Shown here: positions 39,190 through 49,222 of the stretch, in pieces
Layout of the letters: every line of letters starts with the position of its first letter
Numbering within the stretch: position 1 is the stretch's first letter
From: Hyphomonadaceae bacterium
GTDB taxonomy: Bacteria; Pseudomonadota; Alphaproteobacteria; Caulobacterales; Hyphomonadaceae
DNA length: 64,000 bases
Direction: 5' to 3'
Assembly (NCBI GenBank): GCA_028285145.1
Contig: JANQQC010000065.1
Location: forward strand, 1-64,000
Notes under the pieces: generated by a model
What the model saw: only the letters and a program-made list of their open reading frames with translations
What the model was told of the DNA's origin: nothing
Databases searched by the model: none
Position numbers and translations under genes: made by a program

Positions 39190-39930
39190 TCAGTCTGTGG
39201 CCTCCGCGCGGGTGAAAATGGCCTCAAGACTGCGAAGATTCATCCCGTTCTTGAGATAATTGGCCGGCGTCAAGTTCACGGCCTTAATGACAGCACGCTC
39301 GATTCGCACGCGATGATCCTGTTCTGCAGGCACAAGATCGAAATCCACGATGTTGACGCATCCTGTGTCCTGCTCGAAGCCTGCACAGGCCCCCAGAGGC
39401 GCGCCTAGGACCCACGCCAGTGCGAGGCGATTGACGCCCTCATGCGCCACGACGAGTGCGCTGGACCAGGATGGACGCGCCAGAAGCGCGTGAAAGCCCG
39501 CTTCAATCCGGTCCATTGCGTCTGAGAAGAGCTCTCCGCCCTCAAGGAAGGTAGCGCCCGGTTCTCCGGCCTGCTCGAATTGAAAGGTCATCGTCGCAGC
39601 GAGTTGTTCCGCGCTGGCGAAGTTGATGTAGTGGCCTGAATGCAGTTCTCCGAAACGGGCATCGTCTTCCAGTGGAGGTGGGTTCGGGTGGCCGTGTAGA
39701 ACGATCTCGGCCGTTTCGCGGGTCCGCGCGAGGCCTGAACTGATCGCGACATCGAAGTGTATCTCCGACAACGCTGCACCTGCTGCCGCAGCTTCCTCGC
39801 GGCCGACGGGTGTAAGCCGCGCCAATGTCGGGTCCTGCGACTCCCGGACGAGCTTCGATGTGTAGTCAACGAAGCCGTGGCGCATCAGGTAGATACGCCG
39901 TCGGCCCGTTGTCCCCGGAAGTGCGCTCAT
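39190..39930 (-). CDS. Histidine phosphatase family protein
   Basis: A 246-residue phosphoglycerate mutase-like phosphatase. It has the catalytic RHG motif in [11 protein letters not shown], the second Arg in [15 protein letters not shown], and the second His in [12 protein letters not shown]. The C-terminal 40 residues are unlike short SixA proteins. The substrate is unknown. Its ATG overlaps the stop of the AMACR-like gene (ATGA), so the two are co-translated. A phosphatase linked to an acyl-CoA enzyme might act on a CoA- or phosphate-containing intermediate, which is only an inference. Confidence 0.88.
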   Translation of the reverse strand: MSALPGTTGRRRIYLMRHGFVDYTSKLVRESQDPTLARLTPVGREEAAAAGAALSEIHFDVAISSGLARTRETAEIVLHGHPNPPPLEDDARFGELHSGHYINFASAEQLAATMTFQFEQAGEPGATFLEGGELFSDAMDRIEAGFHALLARPSWSSALVVAHEGVNRLALAWVLGAPLGACAGFEQDTGCVNIVDFDLVPAEQDHRVRIERAVIKAVNLTPANYLKNGMNLRSLEAIFTRAEATD

Positions 39931-41039
39931 GCGTTCAGAAGATCGGCGCTCACGCCCCAGTCACTAAGAATGGCGTCTGTGTGCTCACCCCGTCCGGGTG
40001 CCCGGCCCTGTATCTCGCCCGGTGTCTTGGAGAAGCGCGGTGCGGGCGCGGGCTGCACAACCCCTTCAAGCTCCACAAAGGTTTCCCGCGCGCGATTGTG
40101 AGGATGGTCTGGTGCTTCCGCCATTGAAAGGACGGGTGCGAAACAGACATCTGTGCCTTCCATCAGTTCACACCATTCGTCCCGCGTCTTGGTCTTGATC
40201 ACGTCTATCAGTTTCGCCTTTAATGATGGCCACTGAGACCTGTCCATCTGTGCCTGAAATGCGGGATCTGTGAGCCCGGCCTTTTCCAGCAGCAGCGCGT
40301 AAAACTGAGGTTCAATGGATCCTATGGAGACCCACTTTCCATCTGAGCATTCGTAGGTGTCGTAGAAGTGCGCGCCGCCATCCAGCAGGTTGGCTTCGCG
40401 TTCATCGGTCCAGATGCCCATGGCGCGCATGCCGAAGAACATCGCTGCCAGTGACGCGGCGCCATCCGTCATGGCGCAGTCGATCACCTGCCCCTGCCCG
40501 GTCTCTCGCGCACTGATGATCCCTGCGCAAAGACCAAAGGCGAGGTACAGCGCGCCACCGCCATAGTCCCCAACCAGGTTCAAGGGTGGGCTTGGACGTT
40601 GGTCTTTGCGGCCCATGGCATGGAGCGCACCTGTGAGCGCGATATAGTTCAGATCGTGGCCGGCGGCGTGAGACAGCGTGCCGGTCTGTCCCCAGCCTGT
40701 CATCCGGCCGTAAACAAGCTTTGGATTACGTGCGAGCGCCTCATCCGGGCCAAGACCCAGCCGCTCCATGACTCCGGGCCGGAAACCTTCGATCAGCCCG
40801 TCCGCTTTCTCGATCAGGGCCAGCGCGGCTTCGGTGTGTTTCGGATTCTTGAGGTCGAGGCCAATTGACCGACGTCCTCGTCCGCTCACATCTGCCGCGT
40901 TGCCCGGTTTTCCGTCGCCCGGACGGTCAATCCGAACGACATCGGCTCCAAGGTCTGAAAGCAGCATTCCGCAGAACGGTCCCGGTCCGATCCCGGCAAA
41001 CTCAACAATGCGAACACCTGACAATGGTCCTGACGCCAT
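39927..41039 (-). CDS. CaiB/BaiF CoA-transferase family protein, alpha-methylacyl-CoA racemase type
   Basis: A 370-residue family III CoA transferase. The N-terminus, with [20 protein letters not shown] and DVVRIDRPG, closely follows the AMACR pattern rather than that of formyl-CoA transferase. Likely catalytic residues are His in [16 protein letters not shown], Asp in [13 protein letters not shown] and Glu in [10 protein letters not shown]. It would epimerise 2-methylacyl-CoA esters for beta-oxidation. ATG at 41039 starts at the conserved fold; an upstream in-frame start has no support. Confidence 0.88.
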   Translation of the reverse strand: MASGPLSGVRIVEFAGIGPGPFCGMLLSDLGADVVRIDRPGDGKPGNAADVSGRGRRSIGLDLKNPKHTEAALALIEKADGLIEGFRPGVMERLGLGPDEALARNPKLVYGRMTGWGQTGTLSHAAGHDLNYIALTGALHAMGRKDQRPSPPLNLVGDYGGGALYLAFGLCAGIISARETGQGQVIDCAMTDGAASLAAMFFGMRAMGIWTDEREANLLDGGAHFYDTYECSDGKWVSIGSIEPQFYALLLEKAGLTDPAFQAQMDRSQWPSLKAKLIDVIKTKTRDEWCELMEGTDVCFAPVLSMAEAPDHPHNRARETFVELEGVVQPAPAPRFSKTPGEIQGRAPGRGEHTDAILSDWGVSADLLNA

Positions 41040-41112
41040 CTCGCTTCTCCCTATGTTATCAACCGCCGGTTCGGCGAGGTCTGGCAGTGACCTTAAGACG
41101 GGCACGCGTAAT

Positions 41113-41138
41113 GAAAAGAGGTTCCCCGGCGGCGCCGG
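41113..41138 (-). terminator. Possible terminator after mfd
   Basis: On the minus strand CCGGC-GCC-GCCGG forms a compact hairpin, followed after 8 bases by TCTTTT. It lies 6 bases past the mfd stop. The distance from stem to T-tract makes it a weak example. Confidence 0.35.
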
Positions 41139-41143
41139 TTTGC

Positions 41144-44100
41144 TCAGGCGTCTTCGCTCTCGGTCTGAGCCGCGAAACTACTCAGCTCGGTGAGGAATTT
41201 CCGGGCCTGCAGCATGCGCTGCGCAGGTGTTTGCTGCGCCGGCGACAGCACGAGCTTCGAGTCGGGGCGAAGGCGCAGATTGTTGGGACGCGAGCGAACG
41301 ATCGTCATAAGCGCCTGCGGCTCCAGCGGCGTGTCATCCCGGAAAGCGAAGACGATCCCCTTCGGTCCACCGTCCAGCTTCTCAATGCCCAATCGCTTGC
41401 ATGCCGCCTTGATCGCCATGATGTCGAGCAATTGGCTGGTTTCCTCAGGAAGCGGACCGAAGCGATCGATGAGTTCGGCTGCAAATGACTCCCGTTCGGA
41501 GTCATCGTCGATAGAGGCGAGACGACGATAGAGCGCGAGCCGTTCGCCGAGATCCTGAACGTAGTCTTCCGGGATGAGGACCGAGACGCCGAGATTAATC
41601 TGGGGCGACCACTCATCGACGACTTCATCGACCTCGTGAGCCCCCGCCTTCAAAGCACTGACGGCCTCTTCCAGCATGGTCTGGTAAAGCTCCACGCCCA
41701 CTTCGCGGATGTGTCCGGACTGCGCGTCGCCCAGCAGGTTTCCGCCACCTCGGATGTCAAGGTCGTGGCTGGCAAGTTGGAAACCGGCTCCCAGGCTATC
41801 CAGTGATTGCAGAACCCTCAAGCGGCGCTCGGCATTAGTCGTGATCACCTGATCCTGCGGCGAGGTGAAATAGGCATAAGCCCGAAGCTTGGAACGCCCG
41901 ACCCGGCCCCGCAGCTGATAGAGCTGGGCAAGGCCGAAAAGATCGGCGCGGTGGATGATCAGCGTATTGGCGCGCGGGATATCGAGTCCGCTTTCAACAA
42001 TCGTTGTTGATAGCAGGACATCGTACTTTCCGTCGTAGAACGCGGTCATGATGTCTTCGAGTTCGGTCGCGCCCATCTGACCGTGCGCCACGACGAAGCT
42101 GACTTCGGGGACGTTGTCGCGCAGAAATGCCTCGAGCTTGTCGAGATCGGTTATCCGGGGCGCGACGTAGAAGGCCTGACCACCGCGATACTTCTCCCTG
42201 AGCAGCGCTTCACGAATGGTCAGCGTGTCGAACTCCGTCACATAGGTTCGCACGGACAAGCGGTCGACCGGGGGTGTTGCGATGATCGAAAGGTCGCGAA
42301 TGCCGGTCAGCGCCATTTGCAGTGTACGCGGGATCGGCGTGGCCGACAGAGTCAGCACGTGCACGTCCGCCTTGAACTCCTTCAGCCGCTCCTTGTGCTT
42401 TACGCCGAAGCGTTGTTCCTCATCGACCACGACAAGGCCGAGGCGCTTGAACGCCACGCTGTCTGACAGCAGTGCATGTGTGCCGATTACGACATCGATC
42501 GTGCCATTCTCTAATCCCCTGCGGACATCAGCTGCTTCCTTCGCACTGACCAGTCTCGACAGCTGGCGTACGTTCAGCGGCCAGCCTGAGAAGCGGTCCT
42601 TGAAGGTCTGGAAGTGTTGCCGGGCGAGAAGGGTCGTTGGCGCAATCACTGCGACCTGCATACCGCTCATCGCGGCGACGAACGCGCCTCGCAGCGCGAC
42701 TTCGGTCTTGCCGAAGCCGACATCGCCACAGACGAGCCGATCCATTGGTTTGCCGGAGGAGAGATCCGACAAGACGTCCTGAATGGCGTTGAGCTGATCG
42801 TCGGTCTCTTCGTAGGGGAAGCGCGCCGCGAACTCCTGATACAGGCCCTCCCCTGTCCCCGTCGTTTCGGCTTTCTTGAGCTCTCGCGCGGCAGCGATCT
42901 GCAGCAGTTCCGCCGCCATTTCGAGGATACGTTTCTTGGCTTTGGCTTTCCGGGTCTGCCACCCGGCCCCGCCAAGGCGGTCGACCGCCGTTTCTGCTTC
43001 ATCGGACCCATAGCGGCTGATCAGGTCAATGTTTTCTACCGGGAGAAAGATTCGGTCTCCGCCCGCATATTCGAGCTCAAGGCAGTCATGGGCCGCGCCC
43101 GTTAGCTCAAGCATCCGAAGACCGCCGTATCGTCCAACGCCGTGATCGACGTGGACGATCAAGTCTCCAATAGACAATGAACCGGCCTCGGTGATGAAAT
43201 TCGCCGCCTTGCGCTTGCGGCGCGGAGCGGCAAGCCGGTCGCCGAGGATATCCGGTTCGGCGATGATTGCGAGATCATCGAACACCAGACCCTGCTCCAG
43301 TGGCAGTACGCAGATGCTAAGACCGGCTGCATTTGCGGCTTCTTCGGAGTGGCTGCGCAATGGTTCTGAAAGGCCGTGGTCTTCGAGGACGTTAGCGAGC
43401 CTGTCAGCAGAGCCTTCGCTCCATGCTGCAAAGCAGACTGCTTTACCGGCCTTACGATGAGCGGCGGCATGTTCGGCGGCGGCTTCGAATACGTTGGTGT
43501 CAGGCCGCGAGCGTTCTGGCGCAAAGTTCCGCTCGTTGCGAGCCCCCAAATCGATACCGGCTTCATCCGCAGTTGCGCTGCTGAACCGAGCCACCGCGGT
43601 GATCGCGATGTATCGGTCCAGTTCGTCAGATGCGAGGTAAAGGGCTTCAGGTTGAAGGACTTTCGCCTGTGTCCCCTCCCCGGCGGCCTCGACACGCGCG
43701 TCGTGATAGTCGCGGGCCTGCGACAGACGCTCAGCCATGGCTTCACCGGCAAGGGCGCCCAGACCGAAGAGCGCGTTTTCGCCGGCATAGTCGAAAAGCG
43801 TGTCGAGGCGTTCGTGAAACAGTGGCAGCCAGTTCTCCAGCCCCTGTCGACGGATTTGTGCGCGAGCCGCTTCGTACATCGTGTCGCCAGCGGGAGGACC
43901 GAGGCTCTCCAGATACTTCTCGCGGAATAGCGAAAGCACGTCCGGCGAGAAGATGATTTCGCTGACAGGCGCGAAATCGACTCGTTTCAGCTGACCGGTT
44001 GAACGCTGTGTCTCAGGATCAAAGGATTTAATAGTGTCGAGTTCATCGCCAAAAAGGTCGAGGCGAATGGGGTCTGGCTCTGTTGGCGGGAAAATGTCGA

Positions 44101-44611
44101 TGATCCCGCCTCTGATCGCAAACTCGCCGCGTTCTCGAACGGTGCTCACGCGAACATACCCGTTCACGCTCAGATACTCGGTGAGATCCTTTTCGGAGAC
44201 GGTGTCCCCTTTTGCGAGCGAAAGGCTCGACTGCCGCATGGTCTCAACCGGTGGCACCCGCTGTACAAGTGAGGCCGCTGTCGTAACGCAAAGCAGTGGT
44301 GGGCTGTCCGTTTTTCGTTGAGCGAGGCGCGCAAGGCCAGCGCATCTACGAGATGCTACAGCTGGCGCTGGGCTGACCCGATCATACGGCAACGTGTCCC
44401 ATGCCGGAATCAGCACGGTTTCGAGGTTTGGCTCGACGAACTGGCTGAGCGCGATGGCACCGGCGGCCGCCTTGTCATCCCGCGCGACATAGATCGAGAC
44501 ACCGCCACGTTGGATGGCGGTCTTCGCCATCACGCGTACATCAGCTCCAAACGGCGCACCAAAAAACTTGGCCGGGCCCGAGAGCGTTTTCAGGACGGAG
44601 AGAGCTTGCAT
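41144..44611 (-). CDS. mfd: Transcription-repair coupling factor Mfd
   Basis: DNA translocase that removes RNA polymerase stalled at lesions and recruits UvrA. The 1155 residues show N-terminal UvrB-homology modules ([37 protein letters not shown]) and the RNAP-interaction domain ([19 protein letters not shown]). Helicase motifs are I ([14 protein letters not shown]), II (VVDEEQRFG), and later [20 protein letters not shown] and [11 protein letters not shown]-terminal TRCF domain follows. The length is normal. It starts 24 bases after sdhE, the usual alphaproteobacterial pair. Confidence 0.97.
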   Translation of the reverse strand: MQALSVLKTLSGPAKFFGAPFGADVRVMAKTAIQRGGVSIYVARDDKAAAGAIALSQFVEPNLETVLIPAWDTLPYDRVSPAPAVASRRCAGLARLAQRKTDSPPLLCVTTAASLVQRVPPVETMRQSSLSLAKGDTVSEKDLTEYLSVNGYVRVSTVRERGEFAIRGGIIDIFPPTEPDPIRLDLFGDELDTIKSFDPETQRSTGQLKRVDFAPVSEIIFSPDVLSLFREKYLESLGPPAGDTMYEAARAQIRRQGLENWLPLFHERLDTLFDYAGENALFGLGALAGEAMAERLSQARDYHDARVEAAGEGTQAKVLQPEALYLASDELDRYIAITAVARFSSATADEAGIDLGARNERNFAPERSRPDTNVFEAAAEHAAAHRKAGKAVCFAAWSEGSADRLANVLEDHGLSEPLRSHSEEAANAAGLSICVLPLEQGLVFDDLAIIAEPDILGDRLAAPRRKRKAANFITEAGSLSIGDLIVHVDHGVGRYGGLRMLELTGAAHDCLELEYAGGDRIFLPVENIDLISRYGSDEAETAVDRLGGAGWQTRKAKAKKRILEMAAELLQIAAARELKKAETTGTGEGLYQEFAARFPYEETDDQLNAIQDVLSDLSSGKPMDRLVCGDVGFGKTEVALRGAFVAAMSGMQVAVIAPTTLLARQHFQTFKDRFSGWPLNVRQLSRLVSAKEAADVRRGLENGTIDVVIGTHALLSDSVAFKRLGLVVVDEEQRFGVKHKERLKEFKADVHVLTLSATPIPRTLQMALTGIRDLSIIATPPVDRLSVRTYVTEFDTLTIREALLREKYRGGQAFYVAPRITDLDKLEAFLRDNVPEVSFVVAHGQMGATELEDIMTAFYDGKYDVLLSTTIVESGLDIPRANTLIIHRADLFGLAQLYQLRGRVGRSKLRAYAYFTSPQDQVITTNAERRLRVLQSLDSLGAGFQLASHDLDIRGGGNLLGDAQSGHIREVGVELYQTMLEEAVSALKAGAHEVDEVVDEWSPQINLGVSVLIPEDYVQDLGERLALYRRLASIDDDSERESFAAELIDRFGPLPEETSQLLDIMAIKAACKRLGIEKLDGGPKGIVFAFRDDTPLEPQALMTIVRSRPNNLRLRPDSKLVLSPAQQTPAQRMLQARKFLTELSSFAAQTESEDA

Positions 44612-44635
44612 GTTGATAGACGGTGGTTGGCGGCG

Positions 44636-44896
44636 TTAGCCCGGCATCGCCTCGTAGCGAAACGCGATCATCTGGTCCAGCACTGGCCCTGCATGATTGT
44701 CAGGAACAGGCTTCTGGCCGACGAGCCAAGCGTAAACTTCCCAGTCGGGTGTCGCCAGCAGTCGCTCGAACTCGTCCAAGCCTGCTTCATCGAGTTCTCC
44801 GATGTGTCGTTCCGCGAAAGACCCCATGAGCAGGTCCATTTCCCGGAATCCTCGTCGCCAGGCCCGGAACTTCAGTTTTCTGCGACGTTCATCCAT
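44636..44896 (-). CDS. sdhE: Succinate dehydrogenase FAD assembly factor SdhE
   Basis: Small protein promoting covalent flavinylation of SdhA. The 86 residues have the family's RGxxE signature in RRGFREMDLLMGSFAE and the C-terminal LLATPDWEVYAWL. ATG at 44896 has AGGAG 7 bases before it; a longer in-frame reading to 45112 crosses the divergent recG promoter and is rejected. Confidence 0.94.
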   Translation of the reverse strand: MDERRRKLKFRAWRRGFREMDLLMGSFAERHIGELDEAGLDEFERLLATPDWEVYAWLVGQKPVPDNHAGPVLDQMIAFRYEAMPG

Positions 44897-44986
44897 CTCA
44901 ATCTCCTGTCCGGTGACTAGATAGGACGAACTCCAGAAGAAGCACATGTGATTGCGCAGGAAGACCTCGCTCCATAGTGTCGCGGT

Positions 44987-47059
44987 ATGCGTGACTCGCG
45001 CCTGTTCCCCCTGTTCGAACCATTGGACGCCCTCCCCGGCATTGGTCCAAAACTCAAGCCTGTGCTTGAGCATTTGGTAGGAGGAGAGCGAGTCTGGGAT
45101 CTGTTGCTCCATCTTCCCAATGCATGGATCGACCGGCGGACGAAAGCTTCATTCGAGGAAACGGTACCAGGGGAGGTTTCAACCGTTGAAGGCACTGTGT
45201 CGGCCGTCATAGCGCCTTACAACGCCACGGCCCCGCACCGAGTTCGGCTGGTCGACGATACGGGTTTCCTGACGCTGGTGTTCTTCCGGGCGAATGGACA
45301 GTGGCTTAAGGGCCAGTTCCCGCTCAATGCAAAGCGCATCGTTTCGGGCAAGGTGGAGGAATTTCAGGGCGAACGGCAGATCGCGCACCCTGACTACGTT
45401 CTTGACCCTGTAAAGGATGAACGCCCGCCACTGGTGGAACCGGTTTATCCGTTGTCTGCCGGGCTAACGAACAAACGCGTTCATAGCGCTCAGATAGCTG
45501 CGCTTGATCTCATTCCTGACGATCTGCCGGAGTGGTCTGACCCCAGCCAGATAAGCAAGCAAAGCTGGGCGTCTATGAAGACTGCGCTGCGCGCGCTGCA
45601 CAATCCTGATGTCTATGATGAAGGGGCATTTGAGCAGGCTCGCGCGCGTCTTGCCTATGACGAGGCGCTCGCGCGTGAAATCGTCTTTGCACAGGCGCGG
45701 GCGGCCCGCTCCGACCGACAGAGCCGCCCGCTCCCTGCAGCGAAGGAGCGCCATGCTGAACTTCTGAAAAGCCTGCCCTACAAACCGACCGGCGCACAGA
45801 TCAACGCGTTTCGAGATATCTCCCAGGATTTGAAGCAATCCTACCCGATGCGCCGCATGCTTCAGGGAGATGTGGGATCCGGCAAGACACTCGTGGGCGG
45901 AATGGCCGTGGTTCAGGCGGTGGCGGCCGGGGCGCAAACGGCGTTCATGGCACCGACGGAGGTGCTTGCCACGCAGCAACACCGCGCATTCTTGCAGCTA
46001 TTGTCGCCACTCGGTTATCAGGTCGAGCTTTTGACCGGAGGCATGAGCGCTTCGGCGCGAGAAGGTGTGCTGCTCGGGCTGGCGGACGGGACGGTACAGG
46101 TCTGTGTCGGAACACAGGCCCTGTTTCAGGAGGCTGTGACGTTCCGCAATCTCGGCCTCGTCATTGTCGACGAGCAGCACCGCTTTGGCGTGATGGATCG
46201 TGCCCGGCTCGCCGATAAGGCCACGAGCCCGCATATGCTGGTCATGAGTGCGACGCCGATCCCGCGCACGCTGTCGATGGCGGTGGCTGGTGACCTCGAC
46301 TTATCAATCCTTGACGAGAAGCCAGCCGGCCGGCAGCCGATCGAGACACGCGCAATGCCTGACACCCGGATCGAAGATGTTGTCGCCGCCGTTGGACGCG
46401 CGATTGGGCGCGGCGAGCGAGCGTTCTGGGTTTGCCCTAAGGTTGATGTTGACGATGATGACAGCACAGCCGTCGGGCGGCACGCCGCTCTGTCGCGATC
46501 CCTCAACGCACCTGTGGGCCTTGTCCACGGACGAATGAAAGCCAGCGAAAAGGACGCGAACCTTGAAGCCTTCCGGACCGGGCGGACGTCCGTGCTTGTG
46601 GCGACCACGGTTATTGAGGTGGGCGTCGATGTGCCAGAGGCCACGATCATGGTGATCGAGCGGGCTGAAGGTTTCGGTCTGGCCCAGCTTCATCAGTTGC
46701 GAGGCCGCGTCGGTCGAGGAGATAAACCGAGCTTCTGCCTTTTGCTCTACCGGCCTCCGTTGACCGAAATGGCGCATGAGCGACTCGAAACGCTGCGCCG
46801 CACCGATGATGGATTCGAGATTGCCGAAGCCGATTACAAGCTGCGTGGGCCCGGCGACATCCTGGGAACACGCCAGTCCGGGCTAGCATCATTCCGGCTG
46901 CTCGATCTTTCAAAGCATAGTGACCTGATAGAGGTCGCGCGTCAGGATGCCCGAATGATCGTGGAACGTGGAGAAGAGCTGGACTCGAGCCGCGTCGAAG
47001 CAATTAGACTGCTTAAGACCCTTCTCGCACCTCAGTTTCAGAAGCCGGAAGAGACTTAG
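44987..47059 (+). CDS. recG: ATP-dependent DNA helicase RecG
   Basis: Branch-migrating helicase for stalled replication forks. The 690 residues contain the wedge/OB domain (about 1-175, GIGPKLKPVLEHLV, RVWDLLLHLPNAWIDR) and helicase motifs I (QGDVGSGKTLVG) and II (IVDEQHRFGVMDR). [30 protein letters not shown] and the C-terminal TRG-like RGPGDILGTRQSG follow. It is divergent from sdhE-mfd across about 90 bases. Its 3' end overlaps the convergent DUF502 gene by 47 bases. Confidence 0.97.
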   Translation: MRDSRLFPLFEPLDALPGIGPKLKPVLEHLVGGERVWDLLLHLPNAWIDRRTKASFEETVPGEVSTVEGTVSAVIAPYNATAPHRVRLVDDTGFLTLVFFRANGQWLKGQFPLNAKRIVSGKVEEFQGERQIAHPDYVLDPVKDERPPLVEPVYPLSAGLTNKRVHSAQIAALDLIPDDLPEWSDPSQISKQSWASMKTALRALHNPDVYDEGAFEQARARLAYDEALAREIVFAQARAARSDRQSRPLPAAKERHAELLKSLPYKPTGAQINAFRDISQDLKQSYPMRRMLQGDVGSGKTLVGGMAVVQAVAAGAQTAFMAPTEVLATQQHRAFLQLLSPLGYQVELLTGGMSASAREGVLLGLADGTVQVCVGTQALFQEAVTFRNLGLVIVDEQHRFGVMDRARLADKATSPHMLVMSATPIPRTLSMAVAGDLDLSILDEKPAGRQPIETRAMPDTRIEDVVAAVGRAIGRGERAFWVCPKVDVDDDDSTAVGRHAALSRSLNAPVGLVHGRMKASEKDANLEAFRTGRTSVLVATTVIEVGVDVPEATIMVIERAEGFGLAQLHQLRGRVGRGDKPSFCLLLYRPPLTEMAHERLETLRRTDDGFEIAEADYKLRGPGDILGTRQSGLASFRLLDLSKHSDLIEVARQDARMIVERGEELDSSRVEAIRLLKTLLAPQFQKPEET

Positions 47060-47768
47060 CCTCGAACAGCTCACCAGACTCATCTGTCTTGGCCTCTGGA
47101 ACGACTAGGCCAGCTGACAGGATGAGTTTAGCGCCCTCTTCGACAGTCATGTCGAGTTCCTTCACTTCCGCGCGCGTCACATAGACAAGAAAGCCCGAGG
47201 TCGGGTTCGGCGTGGTCGGCACGAAAACACCGATATGATCGTCCGTCAGCCGCGCTTTGACTTCGCCCTTCGCCCCCGACGCTACAAAGCCGATGCACCA
47301 TGACCCACGCCTTGGATACTCAACAAGGACGACCGAGTCGAAACTGGCCGTCTGATTGTTTCCCAGCACCTCGAAGAGTTGTTTAAAGGCGGAGTAAACG
47401 TTCCGGACGATTGGAATGCGACTGAGTAACCGGTCGCTGCTGTTGATAAGAGAGCGCCCGATGAGGTTCGTTGCGACAGCCCCGAGAATGGTCAGGGCAA
47501 TCACAGTCACCAGGACGCCAACACCCGGGATCGCATAATTGGTGTAGGTTTCCGGCTTCAGAACAGGTGGGAGCAGCGGTTTAACGCGATTATCGATGAA
47601 AGTGATCAGGAACTGGATCACCCAGAATGTGATCGCTATCGGTGCCGCAATGACCATTCCGGCAAAGAACCGCGCGCGTAGCCATGCAAAAAGGCTCTGC
47701 TTCCGCGGCGGCTCGAGCGCATCCGACGGTATTAGCGGCGACTGAGGTTCCTTCGTCTTCTTTGCCAT
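47013..47768 (-). CDS. DUF502 inner-membrane protein
   Basis: A 251-residue protein with two membrane segments (about 32-52 and 76-98) and a soluble C-terminal domain. The family motif PIVRNVYSAFKQLFEVLG is present, as is PTTPNPTSGFLVYVTRAEV. Related plant proteins are COV-like; the bacterial function is unknown. The second ATG (47768) is preferred because the AGGAG site is only one base from the first ATG at 47777. Its end runs 47 bases antisense into recG. Confidence 0.88.
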   Translation of the reverse strand: MAKKTKEPQSPLIPSDALEPPRKQSLFAWLRARFFAGMVIAAPIAITFWVIQFLITFIDNRVKPLLPPVLKPETYTNYAIPGVGVLVTVIALTILGAVATNLIGRSLINSSDRLLSRIPIVRNVYSAFKQLFEVLGNNQTASFDSVVLVEYPRRGSWCIGFVASGAKGEVKARLTDDHIGVFVPTTPNPTSGFLVYVTRAEVKELDMTVEEGAKLILSAGLVVPEAKTDESGELFEAKSLPASETEVREGS

Positions 47769-47826
47769 TCCCACCATACTCCTGACGTTGAGGAACTCTT
47801 GGCTTTAATCCTCGTTCCGCGCAATT

Positions 47827-48846
47827 GTGTCGAAGATGGGTACGACACAAGAACTTGAAAATGCGCTTAACGCACTCGGGTCGAAATTAGGCGACCCGGC
47901 CGGTAAGGTTTCTGATCTGAAAAGGTTATCCGGCGGTGCCAGCCAGGAGACATGGGCTTTCGATTTCGGCCCGAGCGGCGGCGCGGTTGAGGATCTGATC
48001 CTGCGCCGTGCTCCCGGAGGTGTCTCCGCAGCTCGGTCGCAGGCGGCCATTGGTCTGGAAAATGAGGCAGCGCTTATCGACCGCGCGGTCGCGGCGGGGG
48101 TTCCAGCTCCACGCGTGGTTCACAGTTGCAAGCCGGAGGACGGGCTTGGCCAAGCCTTCATCATGAACCGGATCGCTGGTGAGACGATAGCTCGGAAGAT
48201 CCTTCGAGACGATCAGTACGCGACGGCGCGTGAGAAGCTCGCGGCGCAATGTGGCAGCGCGGCTGCTCTGATCCATTCGATTGATATTGCCGACGTTCCC
48301 GATCTCCCGAAAAGCATGGGAGAGGACCAACTCGCCCAGTACGAAGAGATTTACCGGGGTTTCGACACGCCCCGACCTGTCTTTGAACTAGCGATCCAGT
48401 GGCTCAAGGCGTCTGTTCCAGACGCCGTCGAACCTTCGCTGGTTCATGGAGACTTCCGGCTTGGAAACTTGATTGTGGATGAAACCGGGCTTGTGGCCGT
48501 TCTTGATTGGGAACTGGCTCATCTGGGAGACCGGCGCGAGGACCTTGCCTGGATTTGCATCAACTCCTGGCGTTTCGGGAACTCTCAAAACCGCGTTGGC
48601 GGTTTTGGCGACCTTGGTGAGTTTCTTGACGCCTATGCGGCGGCAGGCGGTGTCGAGGTCACGCCTGCAGAGATTGACTGGTGGGAAACGCTTGGCAGCT
48701 TCAAATGGGGCGTCATGTGCATGATCATGTACGAAGCCTTCCGATCTGGCGCTGATCCAAGTGTCGAGCGCGCGGCGATCGGTCGGCGCGTATCGGAAAC
48801 CGAGATCGACCTCATCAATCTGTTGGAGCGTGTTCGCGATGCATGA
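47827..48846 (+). CDS. Phosphotransferase family protein (APH/ACAD10-like kinase fold)
   Basis: A 339-residue aminoglycoside-phosphotransferase-fold protein. Motifs are LSGGASQETWAFDF, the catalytic loop SLVHGDFRLGNLIVDE with AVLDWELAHLGDRREDLAW (HGDxxxxN and D-W-E), and a helical C-terminus. Such proteins pair with acyl-CoA dehydrogenases in degradation of hydroxy or branched acyl chains. The start is GTG at 47827 or ATG at 47836. DUF6285 follows with an 8-base overlap, a recurrent pairing. Confidence 0.88.
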   Translation: MSKMGTTQELENALNALGSKLGDPAGKVSDLKRLSGGASQETWAFDFGPSGGAVEDLILRRAPGGVSAARSQAAIGLENEAALIDRAVAAGVPAPRVVHSCKPEDGLGQAFIMNRIAGETIARKILRDDQYATAREKLAAQCGSAAALIHSIDIADVPDLPKSMGEDQLAQYEEIYRGFDTPRPVFELAIQWLKASVPDAVEPSLVHGDFRLGNLIVDETGLVAVLDWELAHLGDRREDLAWICINSWRFGNSQNRVGGFGDLGEFLDAYAAAGGVEVTPAEIDWWETLGSFKWGVMCMIMYEAFRSGADPSVERAAIGRRVSETEIDLINLLERVRDA

Positions 48847-49222
48847 TCAACCTTCTGTTTCAGAACTCGTCACTGCGGTGCGCGGGTTCATCTCCGACAC
48901 CGCCGCGCCACAGCTTACGGGCCACGCCGCTTTTCACGCGCGGGTCGCTGTAAATGTGCTCGACATCGTGTTGAGGGATCTTGAGGCGAGAGACGCGAAT
49001 GATCTCAGAGAAGCCGCCTCCCTCGCAGCGCTTCTGAATATCTCTCCTGAAGCCCACAGCCACTCGGAAATGGTCCAGATGCTCTGCGAAAAGCTCCGCA
49101 ACTCAGAGCTGACGTTGAGTACGCCCGGCCTGCTGGAACATCTTAAAACCACCGCAATTGCTCAGTTAGAAGTCGACCAACCGAAGTATTCTGGTCTCAG
49201 AGAGGCCCGTGGGAGACCCTGA
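48839..49222 (+). CDS. DUF6285 domain-containing protein
   Basis: A 127-residue mostly helical protein (SELVTAVRGFISD, HAAFHARVAVNVLDIVLRDL). The pattern and its position behind a phosphotransferase family gene match DUF6285, whose function is unknown but presumably supports the kinase. ATG at 48839 overlaps the upstream gene by 8 bases. Its TGA overlaps the next ATG (TGATG), so three genes form one operon. Confidence 0.78.
   Translation: MHDQPSVSELVTAVRGFISDTAAPQLTGHAAFHARVAVNVLDIVLRDLEARDANDLREAASLAALLNISPEAHSHSEMVQMLCEKLRNSELTLSTPGLLEHLKTTAIAQLEVDQPKYSGLREARGRP

Noticed and set aside
43376-43930. 184-codon plus-strand frame over mfd
   Set aside because: Shadow of mfd; low-complexity composition and no motif.
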